From Geodermatophilus poikilotrophus (GTDB taxonomy: Bacteria; Actinomycetota; Actinomycetes; Mycobacteriales; Geodermatophilaceae): DNA of 64,000 bases. The position numbers and the translations under genes are program-made. The DNA lies in assembly GCF_900111455.1 (NCBI RefSeq), contig NZ_FOIE01000008.1:276223-340222 (forward strand), in the 5' to 3' direction. Numbering within the stretch: position 1 is the first letter of the stretch; each line of letters opens with the position of its first letter. Of this stretch, positions 31,347-39,881 are shown piece by piece. Below the pieces are notes generated by a model. That model was not told where the DNA came from and searched no databases. It was given only the letters and a program-made list of their open reading frames with translations.

Positions 31347-31820
31347 TCACACGTCCCGCCCGTCCCGGGCACCGGCGGGGCGCACGTGCGCCCCGACCAG
31401 CGCGGCCAGCTCGTCGGGGCGCGGAGCACCGCTGCTGCGGCCGAGGAGGGTGCCCGCCCGGTCCAGGTAGAACAGCGTCGGCGTCCGCCGGACGTCGAGC
31501 TCCCGGACGGCGTCGAGGTGGCTCTCGGCGTCGACCTCCAGGTGCGCGAGCCCGGGCCGGGTCGCCTGCAGCTGCTGCAGCCGGGCCCGCGTCGCCCGGC
31601 ACGGCCCGCAGAAGGCCGTCGAGAACTGCACGACGGTCAGGTCGGCCTCGCCCGGGCGCACGCCCAGGCCCTCGAGCACGGCGGTCGTCGTCCGCTCCCG
31701 CGCGTCGTCGGCTCCGCGCACCGCGCCGTCCCTCCTCCGCTGCCACCAGGCCGCCAGCGCGGTCAGCGCGAGGGCACCACCCAGCACGCCTGCTCCGACG
31801 GGGTCCACGTCGGGCAGCAA
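31347..31820 (-). CDS. Membrane-anchored thioredoxin-family protein
   Basis: 157 residues from TTG 31820, or 153 from GTG 31808. One N-terminal membrane helix (GAGVLGGALALTALAAWW), then a thioredoxin fold with active site FSTAFCGPCRATR (CGPC) near residue 70 and the cis-Pro loop RRTPTLFYLD. Equivalent to ThiX (Rv0816c) beside cysA2. Probably reduces thiols or persulfides at the membrane together with the rhodanese and DUF4395 proteins. Confidence 0.85.
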   Translation of the reverse strand: MLPDVDPVGAGVLGGALALTALAAWWQRRRDGAVRGADDARERTTTAVLEGLGVRPGEADLTVVQFSTAFCGPCRATRARLQQLQATRPGLAHLEVDAESHLDAVRELDVRRTPTLFYLDRAGTLLGRSSGAPRPDELAALVGAHVRPAGARDGRDV

Positions 31821-31876
31821 CCCGCCCGGCCCGCCGGCTGTTCCGGGTCCCCCGTCCGGGGGAACCGGGGAGGCGG

Positions 31877-32566
31877 TCAGCCGCGCAGCACCGTGTCGAC
31901 CGCCTCGACGCGGACCTGCGCGCCGTCGTCGGCCGACTCGACGCCGGTGACCTGCAGGCCGAAGGGCAGCTCCGGGATCGGGTAGCGCACGTCGAGGGCG
32001 TCGCTCACCTGCTCGACGAGGAAGGACGGGACGTCCACGCCGGCGCCGGAGACCTCCCCGACGTCGACCACGAGGGTGTCGCCGTCGAGCGAGACCGTGC
32101 CCCTGGCGGTCAGCGGCAGGCTCACGCCGGCCACCTCCACGGTGCGCTGCACGCGCAGGCCGTCGCCGTCGCGGGTCACGGTCGTGCCGGTGCCCAGCTC
32201 GTCGGCGAGCAACGCGTAGGGCAGCGTCACGGTCCCGTCGATGCCCTGCACCGGCACCTCCTGCACCGACCCGGACAGGACGTCGGACAGCGCCACCTGG
32301 ACACCACGCAGCGACACGTCGGCGCGGGTGCCCTCGGGCTGCCCCAGGTCGGCGCCGGTCGCCGAGATCCGCACGTCGTCGTAGCGCCCGGCCACCGCCT
32401 GGCTCAGGAACGGGAAGCCCCCGATCTCCACCGCCGGTTCGCCGGCCAGGCCACCGCGCTCGGCGACCAGCCGGGCGACGCGGTCCTCGGCGACCGCCTC
32501 GGCGCCCCGGTCGGCGGCGACCACCAGGCCACCGAGCAGCAGGGCGAACACCAGGAGGAAGCGCAC
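31877..32566 (-). CDS. DUF2993 secreted/lipid-binding-like protein
   Basis: 229 residues from GTG 32566. N-terminal hydrophobic signal/anchor (FLLVFALLLGGLVVAAD), then a long beta-rich body with the DUF2993 start GGFPFLSQAVAGRYDDVRIS and SLRGVQVALSDVLSG. DUF2993 is related to LmeA, a periplasmic lipid-interacting protein needed for lipoglycan elongation in mycobacteria. It occupies the position of Rv0817c. Expected outside the membrane. Confidence 0.8.
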   Translation of the reverse strand: MRFLLVFALLLGGLVVAADRGAEAVAEDRVARLVAERGGLAGEPAVEIGGFPFLSQAVAGRYDDVRISATGADLGQPEGTRADVSLRGVQVALSDVLSGSVQEVPVQGIDGTVTLPYALLADELGTGTTVTRDGDGLRVQRTVEVAGVSLPLTARGTVSLDGDTLVVDVGEVSGAGVDVPSFLVEQVSDALDVRYPIPELPFGLQVTGVESADDGAQVRVEAVDTVLRG

Positions 32567-32576
32567 GGCAGGCCCT

Positions 32577-33395
32577 TCAGAGCGCGTTCTGCAGGACGAC
32601 GGAGAACGCCACCGGGGCGGCCGCGGCGACCGGCAGCACCCCCTGCAGCAGGGACACCGCCCACGCCCGGCCCGGTCCACCCGCGACGACGTAGGACGCG
32701 GCCAGCCCGACCAGCGCGGCGACTCCACCGAGGACGAGGCCGGCGAGGAGCGCACCGAGCACCGCGGCCACGTCGTCGGCGCCGTGGCGGACCACCGCGA
32801 CCGCACCCCCGGCCAGCACGGCCAGCACCAGGCCGGGCACTCCGCGCGGCACGCCCGCGGCGACCGGCGGCCGGGGCAGCGCCAGGTCGACCAGCGGGCC
32901 CACCGACAGCGCCGTCCCGACGACGAGCAGCGTGGTGACGGCTGCTCTCGCGTCGCCCGCCCGGGGCAGCAGCAGGAGCACGGCGAGCGCGCAGACCGCA
33001 CAGACCAGCAGCAGGACGCCGGCCAGCGAGCCGACGACGTCGGAGCGCGGCGCCCGGCGCAGCATCTGGTGCAGCACCGCGACGAGCAGGCCCAGCCCCG
33101 GCACGGCGAGCAGCGCGCCGATCCCCGGCCGCTCGGGCAGCACCACGAGCAGGTCCGCGCCGGCCGCCGCGGCGAGCCCGAGCGCGGGCGCGCCGGCCCG
33201 GGCGGGGATGCCGGTCGCCGGCACCCACGCGACGACCAGCGCCACCTGCAGGAGGGCGACCGCGGCCAGCCGACCTGCGTCCCCCGCGGCCGCGGGGAGC
33301 AGGATCAGCAGCGCCGTCGCCGCCACGACCGCGGCGGCCGTGGGCAGGTGCCACGCGCGGGCGGGGAGCCCGGACCCCACCTCGGTCGCCGTCAC
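32577..33395 (-). CDS. Polytopic membrane protein, unknown
   Basis: 272 residues from GTG 33395 with about nine Ala/Leu/Val-rich membrane segments and short loops; the only polar stretches are LHQMLRRAPRSD near the middle and PLVDLALPRPP. No transporter or enzyme signature that I recognise. It ends ten bases before the DUF2993 start, so the two form an operon. The same frame is open far upstream through a 51-bp tandem repeat, so a longer N-terminus cannot be excluded. Confidence 0.62.
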   Translation of the reverse strand: MTATEVGSGLPARAWHLPTAAAVVAATALLILLPAAAGDAGRLAAVALLQVALVVAWVPATGIPARAGAPALGLAAAAGADLLVVLPERPGIGALLAVPGLGLLVAVLHQMLRRAPRSDVVGSLAGVLLLVCAVCALAVLLLLPRAGDARAAVTTLLVVGTALSVGPLVDLALPRPPVAAGVPRGVPGLVLAVLAGGAVAVVRHGADDVAAVLGALLAGLVLGGVAALVGLAASYVVAGGPGRAWAVSLLQGVLPVAAAAPVAFSVVLQNAL

Positions 33396-33436
33396 GGGCC
33401 CGATCGTCGCAGACACCCGGCGCCCACTCCGCTCGG

Positions 33437-33551
33437 CCGGCGGCGCGGTGGCCCCGGTCCCGGCGTGTCCGGGGCCGTACTCCCCTACCGGCGGCGCGGC
33501 GGCCCCGGTCCCGGCGTGTCCGGGGCCGTACTCCCCTACCGGCGGTGCGCA
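33437..33551. repeat. Tandem 51-bp repeat upstream of glnR
   Basis: Two nearly identical 51-bp units (33437-33487, 33488-33538) and the first 13 bases of a third. Each unit holds the hairpin GGCCCCGG/CCGGGGCC with an 11-nt loop and the tract GTACTCCCCTACC. The array fills the divergent space between the polytopic membrane protein and glnR. Because 51 is divisible by three, the minus-strand frame is open across it (repeated VGEYGPGHAGTG). Confidence 0.8.
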
Positions 33552-33604
33552 GACGGTTCCGTGTCGCCATCGGTTCCGGACGGGGAGTGCAGCGACACGT
33601 CGGT

Positions 33605-33660
33605 TATCCTGCTGGCTCATCGACAGCGCTGTCGTGGGCTCCTGGACGACACCGGTCGTC
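33605..33660 (+). promoter_or_regulatory. glnR promoter with two palindromes
   Basis: -10 TATCCT (33605-33610) predicts a start near 33617. Just after it is the 14-bp perfect palindrome CGACAGCGCTGTCG (33621-33634), and then GACGAC-ACCG-GTCGTC (33645-33660). The first could be an operator, the second a small hairpin before the GAGGAG ribosome site. Confidence 0.5.
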
Positions 33661-33683
33661 CCCGGCTCCCCTGAGGAGACGTC

Positions 33684-34433
33684 ATGCGACTCGTGCTCAT
33701 GACCGCCGCACGCCAGGCCACGACCGAGGTCCTGCCCGCCCTCGGCCTGCTGGGCCACCACGTCCGGGTGGTCGCACCGGAGCTGTCGAGCCTGCTGGAC
33801 GGTGACTCCGGCGACGTCGTCCTCGTCGACGCGCGGCACGACCTCATCCAGGCCCGGACCCTGTGCGGGCTGCTCTCCTCCACCGGCGTGGCCTCCGCGC
33901 TGGTGGCCGTCCTCGCCGAGGGCGGGCTGGTCGCGCTGTCGGCCGACTGGGGCATCGACGACGTCCTGCTCGACACCGCGGGCCCGGCCGAGGTCGACGC
34001 CCGCCTCAAGTGGGCCACCGCCCGCCGGCTGGCCGCCACCTCCCCCGTCGACGGTGCCGACAGCGGCGTGACGCAGGCGGGCGAGCTGGTCATCGACGAG
34101 CACAGCTACTCCGCGAAGCTGCGCGGCCGCCCGCTCGACCTCACCTACAAGGAATTCGAGCTGCTGAAGTACCTGGCCCAGCACCCGGGCCGGGTCTTCT
34201 CCCGGGCCCAGCTGCTGCAGGAGATCTGGGGCTACGACTACTTCGGCGGCACCCGCACCGTCGACGTCCACGTGCGCCGGCTGCGGGCCAAGCTGGGCAC
34301 CGAGCACGAGGCGCTGATCGGCACCGTGCGCAACGTCGGCTACAAGCTCGACCAGCAGGTCGCCGACGCGACCGCGGCGGCCGCACGGGCCGAGGCCGGG
34401 TCCCCGGCCCGGAACGACACCGAGCTGGTCTGA
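33684..34433 (+). CDS. glnR: GlnR nitrogen-response regulator
   Basis: 249 residues, OmpR-family. N-terminal receiver-like domain begins with [14 protein letters not shown] and contains [22 protein letters not shown], characteristic of GlnR, which controls ammonium assimilation without a partner kinase; a typical phosphorylation pocket is incomplete (only one clear Asp in VVLVDARHD). C-terminal winged helix: [20 protein letters not shown], then [20 protein letters not shown]. The following gene is mshD and then pst, the order Rv0818-Rv0819-Rv0820. GAGGAG at seven bases from ATG. Confidence 0.93.
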   Translation: MRLVLMTAARQATTEVLPALGLLGHHVRVVAPELSSLLDGDSGDVVLVDARHDLIQARTLCGLLSSTGVASALVAVLAEGGLVALSADWGIDDVLLDTAGPAEVDARLKWATARRLAATSPVDGADSGVTQAGELVIDEHSYSAKLRGRPLDLTYKEFELLKYLAQHPGRVFSRAQLLQEIWGYDYFGGTRTVDVHVRRLRAKLGTEHEALIGTVRNVGYKLDQQVADATAAAARAEAGSPARNDTELV

Positions 34434-34440
34434 GGCCCTC

Positions 34441-35367
34441 CTGTCCGCTGCCCCCCTCGTCCGGGACGTCGACCGGCTCGACCCGGCCGGCGTCGCCGCG
34501 GTCCTCGCGCTGCTGCGCGCGGCGACCGCGGCCGACGGCGTCTGCCCGCTGTCGGAGGAGGCTGAGCTGCGGCTGCAGCACGGCGGCCCGGCCGGCGGCC
34601 GGGACGTGCTGGCCACCTCCCCAGACGGTGCGCTGACCGGCTACGCGCGCTTCGAGGGCGGCGACAGCAGCGGGGACGCCGAGGCCGAGCTCGTCGTCGC
34701 CCCGGGGTCCCGGCGGCGGGGTGTCGGCCGCGGGCTGCTGACCCGGCTCGAGCAGCTCGCCGGGGACCGTCCGCTGCGGGTGTGGGCTCACGGCGACCTG
34801 CCCGGGTCGGCCGAGCTGGCGCAGCGACACGGCTACGTACGGGCGCGGGTGCTGCTGCAGATGCGCCGCGAGCTGGCCGGGGTCGACCCCGAGCCCCGGC
34901 TGCGGCTGCCCGAGGGCCTGCAGGTGCGCACCTTCCGGCCCGGCACCGACGAGCAGGCGTGGCTGCGCACCAACGCCCGCGCCTTCGCCTCCCACCCGGA
35001 GCAGGGCAGCTGGACGGCGGAGGACCTGCGGCTGCGCGAGGCCGAGCCCTGGTTCGACCCGGCCGGCTTCTTCCTCGCCTGGGACGGCGACCGGCTGCTG
35101 GGCTCGCACTGGACGAAGGTCCACCCGCCGGGTGACGAGGGCCCGGAGGCGGTGGGCGAGGTCTACGTGCTGGGCATCGACCCGGACGCGCAGGGCCTGG
35201 GCCTGGGTCGTGCGCTGACCGACGTGGGGCTGGCCCACCTGCGCCGCCTCGGGCTGCGCCAGGTGCTGCTCTACGTCGAGGAGGACAACACCGCGGCGGT
35301 GACGCTCTACGAGCGCAGCGGCTTCACCCGGTACGCCGTCGACGTCTCCTGGCGCCGCGCCCCCTGA
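34441..35367 (+). CDS. mshD: Mycothiol synthase MshD, apparent CTG start
   Basis: 308 residues if started at CTG 34441. MshD acetylates Cys-GlcN-Ins with acetyl-CoA to give mycothiol. Two GNAT domains: N-terminal to about residue 140 (AELVVAPGSRRRGVGRGLL) and C-terminal (NARAFASHPEQGSWT, EPWFDPAGFFLA, EVYVLGIDPDAQGLGLGRAL). No ATG, GTG or TTG is in frame between position 34321 and the GTG at 34606, which would cut off the first 55 residues of domain 1. CTG 34441 has GAGG five bases upstream and gives the usual family length of about 300-315. It starts eight bases after glnR. Confidence 0.88.
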   Translation: MSAAPLVRDVDRLDPAGVAAVLALLRAATAADGVCPLSEEAELRLQHGGPAGGRDVLATSPDGALTGYARFEGGDSSGDAEAELVVAPGSRRRGVGRGLLTRLEQLAGDRPLRVWAHGDLPGSAELAQRHGYVRARVLLQMRRELAGVDPEPRLRLPEGLQVRTFRPGTDEQAWLRTNARAFASHPEQGSWTAEDLRLREAEPWFDPAGFFLAWDGDRLLGSHWTKVHPPGDEGPEAVGEVYVLGIDPDAQGLGLGRALTDVGLAHLRRLGLRQVLLYVEEDNTAAVTLYERSGFTRYAVDVSWRRAP

Positions 35368-35380
35368 GGTGGGGGTTCCC

Positions 35381-35440
35381 AGCCCCCTCGCAGGGCCCGC
35401 CGCGAGCTCGCGAGCGGTGGGGGCAGGGGGGTCCTCCTCC
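35381..35440 (-). repeat. Dispersed double-stem repeat, copy 6 (inverted relative to mshD)
   Basis: Lies 14 bp after the mshD stop but in the opposite orientation to most copies: on the minus strand it reads GGAGGAGGACCCCCC, then an inner arm, TCGCGAGCTCGCGG and a GCGAGGGGG end. Outer pairing CCCCCT (35383-35388)/AGGGGG (35425-35430). It separates mshD from the pstS promoter. Confidence 0.68.
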
Positions 35441-35510
35441 AGTCGGCGCGCCCGGGTTCACCCGATGGACGTGAGCTGGTCCACACCGCGTGACGCAAGC
35501 CTCGGCCGCC

Positions 35511-35565
35511 GTTCACCTGTCGTTCACCGGCGGACGGGGAGGCGTCAACCTCGGCTCCCTAGCGT
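35511..35565 (+). promoter_or_regulatory. PHO box and promoter of pstSCAB
   Basis: Two adjacent 11-bp units, GTTCACCTGTC (35511-35521) and GTTCACCGGCG (35522-35532), then a 27-bp gap to -10 TAGCGT (35560-35565). Same operator type and identical gap as at phoU. Confidence 0.78.
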
Positions 35566-35628
35566 CGGTCCTCGTTGGTTCCGCGCTGCCCGGCAGAAGG
35601 CCCGGGCGCACCGTCGAAGGGCCCTGCC

Positions 35629-36744
35629 TTGAAGCTCAGCACCACGTCGCGCGCTGTCGTCCTCTCGGCTGCGCTCGCCGGCACCCTCACGCTGACCGCG
35701 TGCGGCGCCGCCAACGAGGAGACCGCCGGTGGCGGCAGCACCAGCACCACCGGCAGCTCCACGGAGCTGAGCGGCGCGCTCGACGGCGCCGGCGCCAGCA
35801 GCCAGCAGGCCGCCATGCAGGGCTGGACCGCCGGCTACTCGGGCGTGCAGCCCGGCGTGACGGTGAACTACGACCCGGTGGGCTCCGGCGGTGGCCGCGA
35901 GCAGTTCACCTCCGGCGGCGTCGACTTCGCCGGCTCCGACGCCGCGCTCGACGAGGAGGAGCTGACCGCCGCACAGGAGCGCTGCGCCGGCGGTGAGGTC
36001 TTCGAGCTGCCCAACTACATCTCGCCGATCGCGGTGGTCTACAACCTCGAGGGCGTCGACGAGCTGAACCTGTCGCCCGAGGTGGTCGCCGGCATCTTCA
36101 ACCAGCAGATCGCGAACTGGAACGACCCGGCCATCGCCGCCGACAACCCCGGCGTGACGCTGCCGGACCTGCAGATCACCCCGGTGAACCGCTCCGACGA
36201 GTCCGGCACCACCGAGAACTTCACCGAGTACCTGGCCGCCGCGGCCGCCGGCGCCTGGCCGCACGAGGCGGACGGCAACTGGCCGGTCGCCGGCGGCGAG
36301 GCCGCCCAGGGCACCTCGGGCGTCGTCAGCGCCGTCAGCGGCGGCAACGGCACCATCGGCTACGCCGACCTCTCGCAGGCCGGCGAGCTGGGGGTGGCCA
36401 ACATCGGCGTCGGCGAGGAGTTCGTGACCCCGAGCCCCGAGGCCGCGGCCGCGGTGGTCGAGAACTCCGAGCGGCTCGAGGGCCGGGGCCAGTACGACTT
36501 CGCCATCGAGCTGGCCCGCGACACCGCCGAGTCCGGCAGCTACCCGATCGTCCTGGTCAGCTACCACATCGGCTGCATCCAGTACGACGACCAGGAGACC
36601 GCCGACCTGGTCAAGGACTTCATCGGCTACGTGATCAGCGAGGACGGCCAGCAGGCGGCGGCGGAGGCGGCGGGTTCCGCGCCGATCTCCGACGCGCTGC
36701 GCGAGCAGGCGCAGACGGCCGTGGACGCGGTCACCGCCGGCTGA
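35629..36744 (+). CDS. pstS: Phosphate-binding lipoprotein PstS
   Basis: 371 residues from TTG 35629 (KLSTTSRAVVLSAALAG). Lipoprotein signal peptide with lipobox LTAC (Cys near residue 22), so anchored to the outer face of the membrane. The mature part has the phosphate-site segments DGAGASSQQAAMQGW, DPVGSGGGREQF, DFAGSDAAL and RSDESGTTENFTEYL. Binds inorganic phosphate and hands it to PstCA. First gene of the pst operon, behind a PHO box. A longer upstream frame in the same phase is non-conserved and crosses the promoter. Confidence 0.94.
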   Translation: MKLSTTSRAVVLSAALAGTLTLTACGAANEETAGGGSTSTTGSSTELSGALDGAGASSQQAAMQGWTAGYSGVQPGVTVNYDPVGSGGGREQFTSGGVDFAGSDAALDEEELTAAQERCAGGEVFELPNYISPIAVVYNLEGVDELNLSPEVVAGIFNQQIANWNDPAIAADNPGVTLPDLQITPVNRSDESGTTENFTEYLAAAAAGAWPHEADGNWPVAGGEAAQGTSGVVSAVSGGNGTIGYADLSQAGELGVANIGVGEEFVTPSPEAAAAVVENSERLEGRGQYDFAIELARDTAESGSYPIVLVSYHIGCIQYDDQETADLVKDFIGYVISEDGQQAAAEAAGSAPISDALREQAQTAVDAVTAG

Positions 36745-36761
36745 GCACACAATGAGCGGTG

Positions 36762-36795
36762 ACGGCCCGGGGTGCCCGACGGCGCCCCGGGCCGT
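36762..36795 (+). terminator. Attenuator-like hairpin between pstS and pstC
   Basis: ACGGCCCGGGG (36762-36772) pairs perfectly with CCCCGGGCCGT (36785-36795), 12-nt loop, in the 132-bp pstS-pstC gap. It probably reduces read-through or stabilises the pstS message, so the binding protein is made in excess over the membrane parts. Confidence 0.6.
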
Positions 36796-36876
36796 TGCCG
36801 GGCCCGGCTCCGGCCGGACACCCGAACCACCCTCCGCCGGGTCCCCAGGCACCGGCCGACACACCACGGAGCAGCG

Positions 36877-37833
36877 GTGAGCAGCACGAGGACCACACCC
36901 CCGTCCCCTCCCGGGACCGGCCGGTCGGTCCGCCGTCCCGGCGACCGCGTCTTCGCCGGCACCGCCAAGGGCGCCGGCATCCTCATCCTCGTCATCCTCG
37001 CCGGGGTGGCCGCGTTCCTCGTCGTCGAGGCGGTGCCCGCGCTCACGGCCCCGGCCGAGGACATCCCCGGCGACCGGGGGCTGGCCGGTTACGTCGCCCC
37101 CCTCGTCTTCGGCACGCTGCTGGCAGCGGTCATCGCACTGCTGGTGGCCACCCCGCTGGCGGTGGCCATCGCGCTGTTCATCGGCTACTACGCCCCGCGC
37201 CGGCTGGCTCAGGGCCTGGGCTACCTGGTCGACCTGCTCGCCGCGATCCCCAGCATCGTCTACGGCTTCTGGGGCATCTTCTGGCTGGCCCCCAAGCTGG
37301 TGCCCTTCTACGAGTGGCTCGAGGACGACCTCGGCTTCATCCCGCTGTTCGCCGGGCCGGCCTCGACCACCGGGCGCACCATGCTGACCGCCGGTCTGGT
37401 CCTCGCCGTGATGATCCTGCCCATCGTGAGCGCCATCTCCCGTGAGGTCTTCCTGCAGGTGCCGAGCCTGCACCGCGAGGCCGCCCTGGCCCTGGGCGCC
37501 ACCCGTTGGGAGATGATCCGGATGGCGGTCCTCCCCTACGGCCGCTCCGGTGTCATCGGCGGCTCGATGCTGGGCCTGGGCCGGGCACTCGGCGAGACCA
37601 TGGCCGTGGCCATCGTGCTGTCCGTCTCCGGCGGCATCACGCTCAACCTGATCAGCAGCGGCAACCCGTCGACGATCGCGGCGAACATCGCGCTGGAGTT
37701 CCCGGAGTCCTCGGGCATCGACATCAACACGCTGATCGCCAGCGGCCTGGCCCTGTTCGTGATCACCTTCGTGGTCAACATGGTGGCCCGCGCCATCGTC
37801 AACCGCCGCGCCGACTTCTCCGGAGCGAACTGA
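36877..37833 (+). CDS. pstC: Phosphate ABC transporter permease PstC
   Basis: 318 residues from GTG 36877, six membrane helices after a basic N-terminus. The ABC-permease EAA loop is [21 protein letters not shown] near residue 205. [16 protein letters not shown] follows, as usual in PstC. Forms the membrane channel with PstA. Its TGA overlaps the pstA ATG (TGATG). The gene is separated from pstS by a hairpin. Confidence 0.94.
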   Translation: MSSTRTTPPSPPGTGRSVRRPGDRVFAGTAKGAGILILVILAGVAAFLVVEAVPALTAPAEDIPGDRGLAGYVAPLVFGTLLAAVIALLVATPLAVAIALFIGYYAPRRLAQGLGYLVDLLAAIPSIVYGFWGIFWLAPKLVPFYEWLEDDLGFIPLFAGPASTTGRTMLTAGLVLAVMILPIVSAISREVFLQVPSLHREAALALGATRWEMIRMAVLPYGRSGVIGGSMLGLGRALGETMAVAIVLSVSGGITLNLISSGNPSTIAANIALEFPESSGIDINTLIASGLALFVITFVVNMVARAIVNRRADFSGAN

Positions 37834-38921
37834 TGAGCCAGATCTCCACGGCACCGGTCGCCACGGGCAGCAGCGCGCCCGGCGGTTCCCGCGGCACCAG
37901 GCGCACCGGGCGGCTGGCCCGCTGGGCGCCCTGGGCCTGCTTCGCCGGGGCCGCCGTCGTCGTCGGGGTGCTCTGGCCGCTGTTCGACCTCAACATCGCG
38001 CTGTTCGTGCTCTACACCGTCGTCCTCGGGACGCTGGCGGTGTACCTGCTGACCCGCGCCGTGGAGGGCTCCCGGCAGGCCACCAACCGGCTCGTCACCT
38101 GCCTGGTGGTCAGTGCCTTCGGGCTGGCGATGGTGCCCCTGGTCTCGCTGGTCTGGGAGGTCGTCAGCCGCGGCGCCGCACGACTGGACGGCGAGTTCTT
38201 CAACTCCTCCCTCGTCGGCATCGTCGGCGAGGGCGGCGGCGCCTACCACGCCATCATGGGCACGCTGGTCATCACGGCGCTCACCACGCTCATCTCGGTG
38301 CCGATCGGCCTGATGACGGCGATCTTCCTCGTCGAGTACGCCCGCGGGCGGCTGAAGCGGGCGATCACCTTCCTGGTCGACGTCATGACCGGCATCCCGT
38401 CGATCGTGGCCGGCCTGTTCGCCTACGCGCTGTTCGCGATCTTCCTCGGCCCGGGCATCCGGCTCGGCATCATGGGCGCGATCGCGCTGTCGGTGCTGAT
38501 GATCCCGGTCGTGGTCCGCTCGGCCGAGGAGGTGCTCAAGCTGGTGCCGAACGAGCTGCGCGAGGCCTCCTACGCCCTGGGCGTGCCCAAGTGGCGGACC
38601 ATCGTGAAGGTCGTCGTCCCGACGTCCATCGCCGGCCTCGGCACCGGCGTCACCCTGGCGATCGCCCGCGTGGTCGGCGAGACCGCGCCGCTGCTGATCA
38701 CCCTCGGCATCACCAACGCCACCAACCTCGACCCGTTCGACGGCCGCATGGCGACGCTGCCGGTCTACGCCTACTACCAGCTGACCCAGCCGGGGGTGCC
38801 GCCGCAGTTCGCCACCGACCGGGCCTGGACGGCGGCCCTCGTGCTGATCATCCTGGTGATGGGTCTCAACGTCGTCGCCCGCCTCATCAGTCGCTTCTTC
38901 GCTCCCAAGTCCGGTCGCTGA
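37833..38921 (+). CDS. pstA: Phosphate ABC transporter permease PstA
   Basis: 362 residues with an N-terminal pair of extra membrane helices ([37 protein letters not shown]) ahead of the six-helix permease core. EAA loop [19 protein letters not shown] near residue 250, then [15 protein letters not shown]. Partner of PstC. One base overlap with pstC; 23 bases before pstB. Confidence 0.94.
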   Translation: MSQISTAPVATGSSAPGGSRGTRRTGRLARWAPWACFAGAAVVVGVLWPLFDLNIALFVLYTVVLGTLAVYLLTRAVEGSRQATNRLVTCLVVSAFGLAMVPLVSLVWEVVSRGAARLDGEFFNSSLVGIVGEGGGAYHAIMGTLVITALTTLISVPIGLMTAIFLVEYARGRLKRAITFLVDVMTGIPSIVAGLFAYALFAIFLGPGIRLGIMGAIALSVLMIPVVVRSAEEVLKLVPNELREASYALGVPKWRTIVKVVVPTSIAGLGTGVTLAIARVVGETAPLLITLGITNATNLDPFDGRMATLPVYAYYQLTQPGVPPQFATDRAWTAALVLIILVMGLNVVARLISRFFAPKSGR

Positions 38922-38944
38922 CCGGCAACCCTGGAGGACCTGCA

Positions 38945-39724
38945 GTGGCCAAGCGCATCGACGTCTCGGACCTGAACATCTACTACGGCGACTTCCTCGC
39001 CGTGGAGGGCGTCAACGTCTCCATCGAGCCACGCAGCATCACGGCGCTCATCGGGCCGTCGGGCTGCGGCAAGTCGACCTTCCTGCGCTCGATCAACCGG
39101 ATGCACGAGGTCGTCCCGGGCGGTCGCGTCGAGGGCAAGATCGTCATGGACGGGCAGGACCTCTACGGCCCGGACGTCGACCCGGTCGACGTGCGGCGTC
39201 AGATCGGCATGGTCTTCCAGCGGCCCAACCCGTTCCCGACCATGTCGATCTACGAGAACGTCGCCGCGGGGATCCGGCTGAACAGCAAGAAGATGAAGAA
39301 GTCCGACCTCGACGACCTGGTGGAGCGCTCGCTCCGGGGCGCCAACCTCTGGAACGAGGTCAAGGACCGGCTGGCCCGCCCCGGCGCCGGCCTCTCCGGT
39401 GGTCAGCAGCAGCGGCTCTGCATCGCCCGGGCCATCGCCGTGGAGCCCGACGTGCTGCTGATGGACGAGCCGGCCTCCGCGCTGGACCCGATCTCCACGC
39501 TGGCGATCGAGGACCTGATGGCCGACCTCAAGGAGCGCTTCACCATCGTCATCGTCACCCACAACATGCAGCAGGCGGCGCGGGTGAGCGAGCAGACCGG
39601 CTTCTTCAACCTCAACGGGGTGGGCCAGCCCGGCCGGCTGATCGAGTTCAACCCGACCGAGAAGATCTTCAGCAACCCGGACCAGAAGGCGACCGAGGAC
39701 TACATCTCGGGCCGCTTCGGCTGA
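38945..39724 (+). CDS. pstB: Phosphate ABC transporter ATPase PstB
   Basis: 259 residues from GTG 38945 with CTGGAGG upstream. Walker [14 protein letters not shown] near residue 37, PstB-type [17 protein letters not shown], signature [15 protein letters not shown], Walker [14 protein letters not shown] and switch His in [12 protein letters not shown]. Powers phosphate uptake; equivalent of Rv0820 (phoT). Ends at a dispersed repeat that may terminate the operon. Confidence 0.95.
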   Translation: MAKRIDVSDLNIYYGDFLAVEGVNVSIEPRSITALIGPSGCGKSTFLRSINRMHEVVPGGRVEGKIVMDGQDLYGPDVDPVDVRRQIGMVFQRPNPFPTMSIYENVAAGIRLNSKKMKKSDLDDLVERSLRGANLWNEVKDRLARPGAGLSGGQQQRLCIARAIAVEPDVLLMDEPASALDPISTLAIEDLMADLKERFTIVIVTHNMQQAARVSEQTGFFNLNGVGQPGRLIEFNPTEKIFSNPDQKATEDYISGRFG

Positions 39725-39728
39725 GAAG

Positions 39729-39785
39729 GGACCCCCTCGCCCCCCGCCGCCCGCAAGCTCGCGACGGGACCCTGCGAGGGGGCCA
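39729..39785 (+). repeat. Dispersed double-stem repeat, copy 7 (3' of pstB)
   Basis: Outer stem CCCCCTCGC (39732-39740) with GCGAGGGGG (39774-39782), 9 bp perfect, AAGCTCGCG centre. Starts five bases after the pstB stop. Outer arms differ from copies with CCCCGTCC/GGACGGGG but keep pairing. Confidence 0.72.
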
Positions 39786-39881
39786 CGGGCCGGCTGAGCT
39801 CCACCCGTCGTTCCTCGGGCGACCCTCCGGGCCCCCGCTCGTCACGACACCGCGGCCACGTGCCGTCCCCGACTCGTCCGC

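Noticed and set aside
32577..33628. Extended N-terminus of the polytopic membrane protein through the 51-bp tandem repeat
   Set aside because: The frame is open, but the added part covers the glnR promoter side, is repetitive and lacks membrane or domain features; kept only as an alternative.
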